This document shows positions 15,775-23,886 of a stretch of 64,000 bases of DNA, in pieces (the stretch's first letter is position 1; each line of letters opens with the position of its first letter). The notes beneath the pieces were generated by a model. The model saw nothing but the letters and a program-made list of their open reading frames with translations. It did not search any database and had not been told where the DNA came from. A program made the translations under genes and the position numbers. The DNA is from Solibacillus merdavium (lineage in GTDB: Bacteria; Bacillota; Bacilli; Bacillales_A; Planococcaceae): contig NZ_JACSPW010000007.1 of assembly GCF_014836935.1 (NCBI RefSeq), forward strand, positions 1-64,000, in the 5' to 3' direction.

Positions 15775-16599
15775 CTATTTCATAACACTTTCAAATTCTG
15801 CAATCGTCTTCGTAAATTTTGATTGAGTTTCTAGGACGATTTTTTGTAAATCGTCTGTAATTTTGCTTACATTTTCTACGTCTTGTAAAATGGTTTCAAC
15901 ATTCTGATTGACACTTTTAATGGCATCATCGACATTACCAGCCAATCTCCTCACTTCTTCAGCTACTACTTTAAAGCCTCGTCCCTGTTCTCCTACACGT
16001 GCAGCTTCAATTGCTGCATTTAAAGCCAATACATTGGTTTGTCTGGAAATATTGCGTATCGTTTTAGTGATTTCAGTGATTAGATCAATCTGACTCTTTA
16101 GCGATTCAACTGCTATTATTTTTTCATTAGAATTTCCAACGACCAAATTTACTAATTCGATTGGCATTTCCTTTAATTCCGAAGTGATTTTATTAGTGGT
16201 ATTTTCACGTTGGGTAATATTGGTTGCTATTTTAAGTACAGCTTCAACTTTACCTTCATGATTTAAAATAGGAATATAGGTAGCCTCTAACCAGAGTATA
16301 TGACCTGTTTTATTAACCCGTTGAATCTTTGATTGATACTTTACACCTTTACTAAGATTATTCCATAATTCTTTATATTCTTTGCTGTTTCTAAACTCCG
16401 TAGTGCAAAACTGTTCATGTTGCATGTTTTTCATTTCAGTAACTGTATAGCCTAATGTTTCAGAAAAATTTTCATTTACCCAAATTACTTCTCTATTTAA
16501 GTTGAATTCAATCATTGCTAAACTTGTTTCCATTGCAGCTAAAACAGATTTTTCATTTAGTATCTGAGTACTTATGTTAACGCTCGGAGAAATGATCAA
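15775..16599 (-). CDS. soluble PAS-MCP signalling protein
   Basis: 274 residues with no membrane span. Residues about 20-130 form a PAS domain ([18 protein letters not shown], then a PAC-like [13 protein letters not shown]). The C-terminal third is a short methyl-accepting chemotaxis signalling domain with the conserved hairpin tip [20 protein letters not shown]. It resembles small Aer-type or energy/redox sensors that plug into CheA-CheW arrays from the cytoplasm. The PAS ligand is not evident. TTG start with AAGGGGG upstream. Monocistronic with its own terminator. Confidence 0.85.
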   Translation of the reverse strand: MIISPSVNISTQILNEKSVLAAMETSLAMIEFNLNREVIWVNENFSETLGYTVTEMKNMQHEQFCTTEFRNSKEYKELWNNLSKGVKYQSKIQRVNKTGHILWLEATYIPILNHEGKVEAVLKIATNITQRENTTNKITSELKEMPIELVNLVVGNSNEKIIAVESLKSQIDLITEITKTIRNISRQTNVLALNAAIEAARVGEQGRGFKVVAEEVRRLAGNVDDAIKSVNQNVETILQDVENVSKITDDLQKIVLETQSKFTKTIAEFESVMK

Positions 16600-16769
16600 C
16601 TCAGAGAAACCCCCTTATAAAGAATTATTAATACCCTATTATCTAGGAAATTTAATTATATAGTAATTTAGTGCTAATTCAATAAAGTATCCACTTATTT
16701 TTTATAATATGCTACATTTAAAGGAAAAAAATGTTAGAGAGGATAAACCAACTGTGGGGTCGCAATTGT

Positions 16770-16962
16770 ACATGTATATTACGCTTGTTTGTATGTCGGG
16801 AGTACTTAATTTGTACTTATGTCTCTATGCCTTTAGTAAACGTCATAAATATACGAATATCGCAAGGAAACACTGCATCAGCTGCTCCATAAAGCAGATA
16901 CAGCTTTGTATGCAGCTAAGCAAGAAGGACGCAATCAGGTGAATGTTTATGTGGGGAGCTAG
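16770..16962 (+). pseudogene. remnant of a 7TM-GGDEF diguanylate cyclase
   Basis: The 5' part encodes MYITLVCMSGVLNLYLCLYA followed by FSKRHKYTNIA, the first membrane helix of histidine-kinase-N-type 7TM sensors. About 100 bases later, in another frame, comes LHKADTALYAAKQEGRNQV then NVYVGS and TAG, the classic C-terminus of a GGDEF domain. The intervening ~450 residues expected in such proteins are absent. It is a deletion derivative with a frameshift, not a functional gene. Confidence 0.75.
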
Positions 16963-17016
16963 GGGAGTTCTTTTAATGAATAGAACTAATATCCACTTTC
17001 AAAGGGAGTGAGTGTA

Positions 17017-17316
17017 ATGATTGGATTTATAATGAGTGGCTTACTGTTGTTATTTGTGAGTATGAAATTTTATAAAAACAGAGAGATTTTCAAACAGCTT
17101 TCAAAAAAAGACTGGCTACAGTATGGCGCAGGATTTTTATTTGCATGGGCTGTAGCGATATTGGTGATTATGGGTGGTGCCAATCTTACGGAAACAATTC
17201 AAATAGGTTGGTTAGAGAACGTTTTGGAGTTTGTCATTATTTTGATTGGATTAGCTTTAGCGGGATTCATTATGAATAAAACCTTACCAGACAAATTAAG
17301 GGAGTTTTACTCGTGA
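17017..17316 (+). CDS. small membrane protein, first of a tandem pair
   Basis: 99 residues with three hydrophobic segments: IGFIMSGLLLLFVSMKFY, WLQYGAGFLFAWAVAILVIM and VLEFVIILIGLALAGFIM. ATG 17017 is chosen, eight bases after GGGAG; GTG 17008 is less well placed. Twenty-one bases separate it from the next membrane gene, so they are one operon. No family is recognised. Confidence 0.65.
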   Translation: MIGFIMSGLLLLFVSMKFYKNREIFKQLSKKDWLQYGAGFLFAWAVAILVIMGGANLTETIQIGWLENVLEFVIILIGLALAGFIMNKTLPDKLREFYS

Positions 17317-17337
17317 TATTAGGAAGGGGGATTTCAT

Positions 17338-17676
17338 ATGGATGATATTATAGGATTCGCTGTCGTTCTGATAATAATTTCAGGTTTAGTTTATGCTTTA
17401 TTAAATCAAATTAAATATTCAAAGGCTAGTGAAAGTATTGTGGGAAGTCCGCTGTTTCGAAAGCAATTGAAAAGAAAAAATAAAGTTATGACTGTGTCAT
17501 TATTTGGAGTGTTATTATTTTACACATTGAATATTGTGAGCGGTTTAAATATCGTTTCAAATCTCACTTTTTTAAATAACTTTACTTCACTCGGTGCCTT
17601 TGTTAGTTTAATAATTTTCCTCTATACAAAATTTGCAATGACACCAAAACAGGTAGATCGTAGTTTATATAATTAA
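17338..17676 (+). CDS. small membrane protein, second of a tandem pair
   Basis: 112 residues: an N-terminal helix (IIGFAVVLIIISGLVYALL), a basic middle (RKQLKRKNKV) and two further helices at about 52-68 and 80-98. GGAAGGGGGATTTCAT precedes the ATG. It probably works with the preceding gene. Immediately downstream is the first four-palindrome repeat element. No family is recognised. Confidence 0.65.
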   Translation: MDDIIGFAVVLIIISGLVYALLNQIKYSKASESIVGSPLFRKQLKRKNKVMTVSLFGVLLFYTLNIVSGLNIVSNLTFLNNFTSLGAFVSLIIFLYTKFAMTPKQVDRSLYN

Positions 17677-17689
17677 GATCACTAGAGAT

Positions 17690-17883
17690 AAAATAAGGGG
17701 AGAATTTTCCGCTATTTCCTCGATGACCGTAGTTTTTGGGGTAAATAAGGGGAAATTTTTCCCTTATTGCTCTGGAAATCATGTTTTTTTAAGTTTTTTT
17801 GGTGAATAAGGGAAGTTTCTTCCGCTATTTTGGCTGATTTTCGGGTGATTTTTAAAATAAGGGGAATTCTTACCGTTATTTTT
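17690..17883. repeat. four-palindrome repeat element, copy A
   Basis: About 193 bases holding four imperfect palindromes of ~25 bases: AATAAGGGGAGAATTTTCC plus GCTATT, AATAAGGGGAAATTTTTCCC plus TTATT, AATAAGGGAAGTTTCTTCC plus GCTATT, and AATAAGGGGAATTCTTACC plus GTTATT, with conserved spacers such as CTCGATGACC and GGCTGATTTTC. Copies B (18844), C (26850), D (27076) and partial E (27303) share length and order. No coding capacity. Confidence 0.8.
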
Positions 17884-17935
17884 AGCGTGTCATAACCGGG
17901 TTACTCCTAAATAAACTTAATAAGTCAAAACGAGG

Positions 17936-17985
17936 CTGCCAAAGGATTAGATGATTGAAATCTAACTCTTTGGCAGTTTTATTAT
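17936..17985 (+). terminator. strong hairpin/terminator
   Basis: CTGCCAAAG at 17936-17944 pairs with CTTTGGCAG at 17968-17976, extended inward by GATTAGAT/ATCTAA, followed by TTTTATTATT. It lies between repeat A and the glycine-rich protein gene and probably ends transcription from the membrane pair. Confidence 0.75.
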
Positions 17986-18119
17986 TATAAATACATAAAG
18001 TCTCATAGTAAAAGTAGCCCATAAAATAAAATTCACTTGTTATTTAATGGGTAGTATATTAGTTTTATTGTATAAGGTACAATATCCTATAAAATAGAAA
18101 GAGAATGGGTGAATAAAGT

Positions 18120-18794
18120 ATGGGTTTTTTGAAAGATCTTGGAGAAGGTGCAGGGTGGTTAGTTGGTAATGTGACTGGTGGCATTATCAAAGGTGTTGGA
18201 GAATTGACTAATTCGGATTTTATACAAGAGGTTGGAGAAGGTGTAAAAAACTCTACTGAATTTGTAGGAAAACAATTAGGTAATGTAGCAGAAGGTGCCT
18301 GGAATGTTGGAAGTGGAATTGTTACTAAAGATGACTATAAAATTGATCAAGGATTCGATGACTTAGGTGAGGGAGTTGGAAACACTGCTAAGGCAATTGG
18401 ACAAGGTATCTCTGTAACGGTAAATAATATTGGAGATGTCGCTGGTGGTTTGATGGATGGAGATTCAAACCGGTCATTAGAAGGGGCAAAGCAACTAGGT
18501 AAAACGGCGCTAATTGCTACCCTTGGCGTCTCGGTTTTGGATATGGCCAATGTAGTTGATGTAAATGGTAATGAAGGTGTAAATATAGCGCAAGAAAGTG
18601 ATGTAAAAGTAGATCATATTCAAGTTGAAAACACTAATTCCCATACGGTTGAACCACATTGGAGAACCCTTCCTTCTGGTGAAACTATATGGGTAGATGG
18701 TGACGGAAATACAGATGTAAATCTTAGTGCGCAAGATGGTGGAGGTTGGTCTCAATCTAACCCTGATTACCGTATACCGACGGATAAAGCATAG
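18120..18794 (+). CDS. glycine-rich amphipathic protein of unknown function
   Basis: 224 residues. Residues 1-135 are a series of Gly/Val-rich amphipathic helices with repeated G-(E/D)-GVGN and GNVAEG-type turns (GEGAGWLVGNVTGG, DLGEGVGNTAKAIGQG), resembling membrane-associating or phage tail-tip helices. The C-terminal 55 residues form a compact, polar tail with VEPHWRTLPSGETIWVDGDG and GGGWSQSNPDYRI. No signal peptide and no recognised family; a PHWR-type tail hints at a secreted or metal-binding module, but that is speculation. The weak GGGTGAATAAAGT site precedes the ATG. Copies of the four-palindrome element lie on both sides. Confidence 0.6.
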   Translation: MGFLKDLGEGAGWLVGNVTGGIIKGVGELTNSDFIQEVGEGVKNSTEFVGKQLGNVAEGAWNVGSGIVTKDDYKIDQGFDDLGEGVGNTAKAIGQGISVTVNNIGDVAGGLMDGDSNRSLEGAKQLGKTALIATLGVSVLDMANVVDVNGNEGVNIAQESDVKVDHIQVENTNSHTVEPHWRTLPSGETIWVDGDGNTDVNLSAQDGGGWSQSNPDYRIPTDKA

Positions 18795-18843
18795 TATTTT
18801 TATTTAATCTCTTTATAAGAAACAGGGAAAAGTTACACCCACG

Positions 18844-19035
18844 AAAATAAGAGGAGAATTTTCCTCTATTTGCTCGATGACCACGGTTCTGGGATTAAAT
18901 AAGGGTAAGATTTCCCCTTATTGCCTGAAAAATCGTACTTTTTCCAACTTTTCAGGTGAATAAGGGAAAATTCTCCCTCTATTTTGGCTGATTTTCGTGT
19001 GAATTTCTAAATAAGCGGAATTGTTACCGTTATTC
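18844..19035. repeat. four-palindrome repeat element, copy B
   Basis: Same order of four palindromes and the same spacers as copy A, with substitutions that often preserve pairing (AAGAGGAGAATTTTCCTCT versus AAGGGGAGAATTTTCCGCT). It follows the glycine-rich protein gene directly. Confidence 0.8.
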
Positions 19036-19062
19036 CAAGCGTTGAGGTATAACCGTATTAAT

Positions 19063-19108
19063 AAAAAAGCATCAAACCCTCCTTTATCCAGGGGTTTGAT
19101 GCTTTTTT
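19063..19108. terminator. bidirectional terminator containing the merR stop codon
   Basis: AAAAAAGCATCAAACCC at 19063-19079 pairs perfectly over 17 bases with GGGTTTGATGCTTTTTT at 19092-19108. The last codons and TAA of the TnrA-like gene lie in the loop and right arm. Confidence 0.85.
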
Positions 19109-19401
19109 GCATTGTCTAGAGCCCCCTTATATTTCTGAGAAGAATAAGGAAGACCGCGCTTTTTGAGCAACGCTTTTATTTCAACTGTTTGAACGCCTTC
19201 TTCCACACATTCTGCGATGAGGCTGAGTATTTCAATATCCTTGAGAGAAAATTTTCTTGTGCCTTTAGTAGATCGCGCGGGGAGGATGAGGCCGCGCTCC
19301 TCATAATATCGGATTTGACGAATGGATAATCCAAGAAGCTCACTAACATTACCGATTGAAATGATTTTCTTATCGCGAAAAGATTGATAGCTTTCATTCA
19401 T
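19084..19401 (-). CDS. TnrA/GlnR-type MerR-family regulator
   Basis: 105 residues. An N-terminal winged helix-turn-helix reads KKIISIGNVSELLGLSIRQI then RYYEERGLI and RSTKGTRKFS, which is strikingly like the DNA-binding domain of Bacillus TnrA and GlnR (known to recognise TGTNA-N7-TNACA). The C-terminal 30 residues (LLKKRGLPYSSQKYKG onward) are short and differ from the glutamine-synthetase-binding tails of either. It probably represses or activates nitrogen genes. The divergent ABC-transporter operon has two perfect boxes of that type upstream. GAGGTGGTCTATT precedes the ATG. Confidence 0.85.
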   Translation of the reverse strand: MNESYQSFRDKKIISIGNVSELLGLSIRQIRYYEERGLILPARSTKGTRKFSLKDIEILSLIAECVEEGVQTVEIKALLKKRGLPYSSQKYKGALDNAKKHQTPG

Positions 19402-19476
19402 AATAGACCACCTCTCGTTAATAAAAGTTACATATTAATATTTTTATATTAAATTTTATTAATTAACTATTCATAA

Positions 19477-19493
19477 TGTTAGGATAGTTAACA
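19477..19493. promoter_or_regulatory. TnrA/GlnR box 1
   Basis: TGTTAGGATAGTTAACA fits TGTNA-N7-TNACA at every fixed position. It lies 52 bases upstream (centre to centre) of box 2, about five helical turns, so both face the same side of the helix. Confidence 0.75.
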
Positions 19494-19528
19494 TTTTATT
19501 TCAACAAAACATCTAAAAACGAGAATTA

Positions 19529-19545
19529 TGTTAGAAAATCTAACA
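19529..19545 (+). promoter_or_regulatory. TnrA/GlnR box 2 at an activation position
   Basis: TGTTAGAAAATCTAACA is a perfect TGTNA-N7-TNACA box and nearly a full palindrome. If TATACT at 19574-19579 is the -10, transcription starts near 19586 and this box is centred about 49 bases upstream, where TnrA sits at promoters it activates. The -35 region is poor, as expected of an activated promoter. Confidence 0.75.
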
Positions 19546-19573
19546 AGATAGTAGTCAGAAAATTATAAAAATA

Positions 19574-19579
19574 TATACT
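19574..19579 (+). promoter_or_regulatory. candidate -10 of the nitrogen-scavenging operon
   Basis: TATACT with no good -35 match 17 bases upstream (GTAGTC). Its placement relative to box 2 is the main support. Confidence 0.45.
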
Positions 19580-19674
19580 AAGAATATCTCAAGCGAATGA
19601 CCTTATCGAAAAATGGAACGCATTCCGTATCGTGAAACAGGTCTCTTGAAAACATTTTAGAGGAGGAAACCAAG

Positions 19675-20673
19675 ATGATGAAATTAAAAAAGAATGGTTT
19701 TTATTTACTAACACTGATGATGCTTCTTTTATTAAGTGCATGCAGTAAAGATGAAGCGAAAACAACGGCTTCAGCCGAAAATGGCGGTGTGATTCCTTTA
19801 AAAGTTGGTATTCAGAAAAATGCTGCTTTAACAAATGCCTGGATTGCAGAAAGTGTCGGTATTTATGAAGAGCACGGATTAGATGTCAAACTTATCGAAT
19901 TTAAATCAGGCTCAGAATCGATCAATGCGCAGCGTTCTGGCAGTGTTGATATTATTTTGTCAGCTCCAGGTACGGCGATGGTGGCGAATGAATCCGGATT
20001 TGACCTTGTGTCCATTGCTCAAAATGAAATTGCACAAGCAGAAGGACCTGATACAGCCTCTGTTCAAGTATTAGCCGATTCAAAAATTGAAAACTTAAAA
20101 GATTTAGAAGGAAAAAAGGTAGCAATTTATGACTCACGTAACCAGTTAGTTTTAGGACTGAAAAAGATTATTGAAGAGTCCGGAGCAGATGTGGATAAAG
20201 TTGAATTTGTAGAAGTACCGTTTTCAAGTATGGGGGATGCCCTTAAGAACAATCAGGTTGACGCCATTTCTTTAGTAGATCCTTATACAACACAGCTCGT
20301 TTCTGAAGGGACAACAAAAGTAATCTCTTGGAATTACGTAGAAAGTATTCCGGAACAACCGGTAGGAGCTTGGTATGCACGTAGTAAATTTGTTGAAGAA
20401 AACCCGGAAGCTGTTTCCCGCTTTTATGATGCGATCTCCGCTTCGATTGAATATATGTTAGCGGATGAAGAGCGTGCCAAAAAACATATCGTTGATTTCA
20501 CAGGTGTGGATGAAAAGTTAATTACCGATATGCCGCAAATTGCGTGGAGCAATGAATTCAATACAGACGTATGGCAGCAAATTGTTGATATGTATGTAGA
20601 AGCAGGCGAGTTAAAACAAAAGCATGAAGCAACAGAGTACTTTTCACAATATGTCACGGAAACTTTGAAGTAA
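19675..20673 (+). CDS. ABC transporter substrate-binding lipoprotein (SsuA/ThiY-type)
   Basis: 332 residues: signal peptide with lipobox LSAC ([20 protein letters not shown] then SACSKDEAK), then a NMT1/SsuA-type periplasmic-binding fold ([40 protein letters not shown]). The family binds aliphatic sulfonates, nitrate, thiamine precursors or related small nitrogen or sulfur compounds; the ligand here is unknown, but downstream enzymes suggest a cyclic amide or ureide. AGAGGAGGAAACCAAG precedes ATG. First gene of a long co-directional run and preceded by two TnrA boxes. Confidence 0.85.
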   Translation: MMKLKKNGFYLLTLMMLLLLSACSKDEAKTTASAENGGVIPLKVGIQKNAALTNAWIAESVGIYEEHGLDVKLIEFKSGSESINAQRSGSVDIILSAPGTAMVANESGFDLVSIAQNEIAQAEGPDTASVQVLADSKIENLKDLEGKKVAIYDSRNQLVLGLKKIIEESGADVDKVEFVEVPFSSMGDALKNNQVDAISLVDPYTTQLVSEGTTKVISWNYVESIPEQPVGAWYARSKFVEENPEAVSRFYDAISASIEYMLADEERAKKHIVDFTGVDEKLITDMPQIAWSNEFNTDVWQQIVDMYVEAGELKQKHEATEYFSQYVTETLK

Positions 20674-20690
20674 AGGAAGGGTGGATTGTT

Positions 20691-21542
20691 ATGAATTTAT
20701 CAAATGTGTATGAATTAGGTACAGACAATGAAATGCAAATAGAGACAGGGCGTCCGAAAACACTTATCCATATTGAAGGAGTGAACAAGGAGTTTTCTGT
20801 AAACAAAAATAAGATTACCGTATTTGAGAACTTTTCGTACAAAATCCCCGAAGGTAGCTTTCTTTCCATTGTCGGCCCTTCTGGATGCGGGAAGTCAACA
20901 CTGCTGAAACTGATTTCCGGGCTGGAAACTCCTACAAGTGGAACAATCAACTTCGATGGGCAAGTCATTAGCGGACCGCCAAAAGGAATGATTTATGTAT
21001 TCCAGCAATATACGAAATCGATTTTCCCGTGGTATACCGTTTTGGAAAATATTGAATTTGGACTGAATACGCAAAAGAAGAATATTTCCAAGCAAGAAGC
21101 GAAAGAGCGCTGCATGGAATATATAAAACTCGTTGGTCTTGAAGGATATGAAGACTATTATCCATCTCAGCTGTCAGGTGGTATGCAGCAGCGTGTTGTC
21201 ATTGCCCGCGCATTAATTTGCGAACCGAAAGTACTTTTAATGGATGAACCGTTCAGTGCGGTCGATGCGATGACACGAGCAATCTTACAGGAGCTGCTAC
21301 TGAGTATTTGGGAGAAGCTGCCGATCACGATTTTGTTTGTAACACATGATGTAGATGAAGCCGTATTTTTATCAAGCCATATTATTTCACTAGGGAAGGC
21401 ACCTATTGGATTAAAAGAAGATATCGTTGTGAATTTGCCTTACCCCCGAAACCAAATTGATACGAGAAAAAGTAAGCACTTTACGACGATGCAGTTGAAG
21501 CTGTTTTCGAGTATCTTCTCGCAAGAAAAGGGACAGGCGTAA
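20691..21542 (+). CDS. ABC transporter ATP-binding protein (SsuB/TauB-type)
   Basis: 283 residues. Walker [16 protein letters not shown]-loop [11 protein letters not shown], signature [15 protein letters not shown], Walker [13 protein letters not shown] and switch His in [11 protein letters not shown] are all intact. It belongs to the nitrate/sulfonate/taurine importer group. It has an unusual ~20-residue N-terminal extension before the first beta-strand. It lies 17 bases downstream of the binding-protein gene and powers the same importer. Confidence 0.9.
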   Translation: MNLSNVYELGTDNEMQIETGRPKTLIHIEGVNKEFSVNKNKITVFENFSYKIPEGSFLSIVGPSGCGKSTLLKLISGLETPTSGTINFDGQVISGPPKGMIYVFQQYTKSIFPWYTVLENIEFGLNTQKKNISKQEAKERCMEYIKLVGLEGYEDYYPSQLSGGMQQRVVIARALICEPKVLLMDEPFSAVDAMTRAILQELLLSIWEKLPITILFVTHDVDEAVFLSSHIISLGKAPIGLKEDIVVNLPYPRNQIDTRKSKHFTTMQLKLFSSIFSQEKGQA

Positions 21543-21565
21543 ATATGAAATAGGAGGAGATGTAT

Positions 21566-22324
21566 ATGTTAAAACGTTGGCCGGGATTTGTATTGATAAT
21601 AGCACTTTTAGTAATGTGGGAGATTGCCTCAAAAACGGGGATCGTTGACTCTGTAAGCATGCCTCCAGTTAGTCAGGTATTTACAACATGGGGCGGTATT
21701 ATAGCTAACGGTGAACTATTAAATTACTTGCTGCCGAGTTTAGGAAGAATTTTCAGTGGCTTCTTATTAGCAGCATTAGTAGCAGTTCCACTTGGTTTAT
21801 TAATGGGTACAACGCCTTTTATTTATCGTTTGCTAGAGCCGATTACAGAGCTTATTCGTCCAATACCGGCTTCTGCTTATATTCCGGTAGCAATCTTATT
21901 TTTAGGAATTGAAAATGAAATGAAAGTATTTGTAATCTTCCTTTCAAGCTTATTCCCGATTTTATTAAACACTTACAGCGGTGTACGTGGTGTAGATCCA
22001 ATCTTAATCGATACAGGCCGTACATTTGGTGTTTCGAAAATGAAGTCGTTGTTTAAAATCATTTTGCCGGCAGCACTTCCTTCTATATTAACTGGTATGA
22101 GGGTTTCAGTTGGTATTGCACTTGTCGTAGCGGTCGTAGCAGAAATGATTACGGGTAACAGCGGCATCGGGTATTTCATTTTGGACATGCAGCGCATTTT
22201 CCGTGTAGCAGAAATGTTTGCAGGTATTTTCACATTAGGAATTATCGGTTACTTAATTAACTTCGGCTTCCTAAAAGTAGAGCAATACTTCTTGCGCTGG
22301 AGAGGAAATACAGGCGGAGTTTAA
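21566..22324 (+). CDS. ABC transporter permease (SsuC/TauC-type)
   Basis: About 252 residues with six membrane spans and the cytoplasmic EAA loop DTGRTFGVSKMKSLFKIILP, the docking site for the ATPase. The sequence fits BPD_transp_1 permeases of sulfonate/nitrate/taurine importers. ATG 21566 is chosen, eight bases after AGGAGG; the earlier in-frame ATG at 21560 is too close. It completes the importer with the two preceding genes. Confidence 0.88.
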   Translation: MLKRWPGFVLIIALLVMWEIASKTGIVDSVSMPPVSQVFTTWGGIIANGELLNYLLPSLGRIFSGFLLAALVAVPLGLLMGTTPFIYRLLEPITELIRPIPASAYIPVAILFLGIENEMKVFVIFLSSLFPILLNTYSGVRGVDPILIDTGRTFGVSKMKSLFKIILPAALPSILTGMRVSVGIALVVAVVAEMITGNSGIGYFILDMQRIFRVAEMFAGIFTLGIIGYLINFGFLKVEQYFLRWRGNTGGV

Positions 22325-22369
22325 GGATGCATTTAATAAAAGAAACGAACTATAAAGGAGGAATTGACG

Positions 22370-23068
22370 ATGACAAGAATTTGGGATGAACTACTTTCAG
22401 AAACGGATAAATTGGTGATAGAAAGAGGCGGCTACGGAAAGTCGAGAGGGCTAGGCAAAAGCCCGCTGCTATTAATCATTGATCCGCAATATAACTATAT
22501 GGGAGAAAATGTGCCGATTGAAGAGCAGCTGCATAAGTATCCGAGCGGTGGCGGTGAAAAAGCATGGGCAACACTTGAAAACGTGAAGCTCTTAAAGGCA
22601 TTGGCAGATGAAGTGGGTATCCCGACAATTTACACGCGAAATGTGCAGAAAAAATCAGTTCAGTTTGATTCCTTTGCTTTAAAGGCAAATCGCGATAATT
22701 CCAATTATGTGGATGGCATGCCGGGGACGATGATTATTGATGAACTATTGCCTTCTGATAAAGATATCGTCGTGGACAAAAGCTATGCCAGTGCATTTTT
22801 CGGTACACCGTTAATTAGCTATCTTGTGAAGTTAGGTGTCGATTCGTTAATTGTTGTCGGTGGCTCAACTGGTGGCTGTGTCCGGGCAACGATTGTCGAT
22901 GCTGTTACACATAATTTCAATGTGGCGATTGTAGAAGACGCGGTATATGACCGGATTGAACTGTCCCATAAAGCAGCTTTATTGGATTTATGGATGAAAT
23001 ATTGTGACGTTGTCCCGACCGAGGATATTAAAGAGTACTTGCTTAACTTAAAGACGGCCGTCAGATAA
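22370..23068 (+). CDS. isochorismatase-family amidohydrolase (N-carbamoylsarcosine amidase-like)
   Basis: 232 residues of the cysteine hydrolase fold. The catalytic triad is visible: Asp in LLIIDPQYNYMG, Lys in VVDKSYASAFFGT and Cys in GGSTGGCVRATIVDA. The S-T-G-G-C-V-R-A-T-V/I-V-D-A stretch and N-terminal RGGYGKSRGLGKSP are characteristic of N-carbamoylsarcosine amidohydrolases, which release ammonia and CO2 from N-carbamoyl amino acids. Together with the hydantoinase downstream it would complete ring opening and decarbamoylation. AAAGGAGG lies eight bases before ATG 22370. The exact substrate is inferred, not proven. Confidence 0.8.
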   Translation: MTRIWDELLSETDKLVIERGGYGKSRGLGKSPLLLIIDPQYNYMGENVPIEEQLHKYPSGGGEKAWATLENVKLLKALADEVGIPTIYTRNVQKKSVQFDSFALKANRDNSNYVDGMPGTMIIDELLPSDKDIVVDKSYASAFFGTPLISYLVKLGVDSLIVVGGSTGGCVRATIVDAVTHNFNVAIVEDAVYDRIELSHKAALLDLWMKYCDVVPTEDIKEYLLNLKTAVR

Positions 23069-23090
23069 CTATTTGAATGGAGGTTGTGGG

Positions 23091-23858
23091 ATGAGGCAAC
23101 AAACTTCAAACGTTCAATCAGTAGAAAGAGCTTTGCAAATTTTATCTTGTTTCACAATCGAAGAGAAAAGTTTATCCGTTAAAGAGATTTCAGAAAAATT
23201 ATTGCTTCCTAAAAGTACAGTAGTCCGGATTTTGCACACATTAAAATCGCAGCGCTTTATCGAGCAGGACAGCTTAACGCAGCTTTATCAATTAGGCTTT
23301 AAAGTATTTGAGCTAGGGAATGCCTATGCGGCGACGATTGATTTAAGGCAACTGGCGCTCCCGGTTATGAGGGCGCTTAATGAGGAAACGTTGGAAACGG
23401 TGAGTCTAAACGTACTCGATGGCTACAACCGTGTCTGTATTGAAAAGGTGGAAAGCAGTCAGCAAATCCGAAACTTTGTGAAAGTCGGGGGACGTAGTGC
23501 ACTTTGTTACGGGGCTTCCGGAAAGCTGTTGTTCAGCTATTTATCGAATGATGAGCAAAAAATGGTGATGCAGCAGGAGGCACTTGATTTCAGTCGGCAG
23601 GAAGTTCTGTTGGAGCAAGCCCGGCAAATTCGTAACGATGGCTATGCGATCAGTTTAAGCGAGCGGATTGAAGGGCTGCTATCGATTTCATCCCCGATCT
23701 TTGACAACAAGCACCAGATCATTGGAGGATTATCGATTTCTGGTCCGGTAGCGCGGATGGGGGTCAAGCAGGAGCAGATGATTCAGTCATTATTAAAGGC
23801 TTCTGTCGAAATCTCCGAAAAAATGGGCTACATCCAACTGATTATAGCTTCTGAGTAA
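23091..23858 (+). CDS. IclR-family transcriptional regulator
   Basis: About 255 residues: N-terminal winged helix (VQSVERALQILSCFT, then EISEKLLLPKSTVVRILHTL) and a C-terminal effector-binding IclR domain with GLLSISSPIFDNKHQIIGGL. Family members sense small organic acids or ring compounds and control the adjacent catabolic genes. GGAGG precedes ATG 23091, preferred to ATG 23073. It sits inside the operon, between the amidohydrolase and the MFS transporter, so it probably provides substrate control beneath the TnrA-type nitrogen control. Confidence 0.88.
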   Translation: MRQQTSNVQSVERALQILSCFTIEEKSLSVKEISEKLLLPKSTVVRILHTLKSQRFIEQDSLTQLYQLGFKVFELGNAYAATIDLRQLALPVMRALNEETLETVSLNVLDGYNRVCIEKVESSQQIRNFVKVGGRSALCYGASGKLLFSYLSNDEQKMVMQQEALDFSRQEVLLEQARQIRNDGYAISLSERIEGLLSISSPIFDNKHQIIGGLSISGPVARMGVKQEQMIQSLLKASVEISEKMGYIQLIIASE

Positions 23859-23886
23859 TGGGATCATGAGAATGGAGTAGATGTGT

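Noticed and set aside
18120-18794. Prophage tail protein interpretation of the glycine-rich gene
   Set aside because: No other phage-like gene, integrase or att site is seen within 20 kb.
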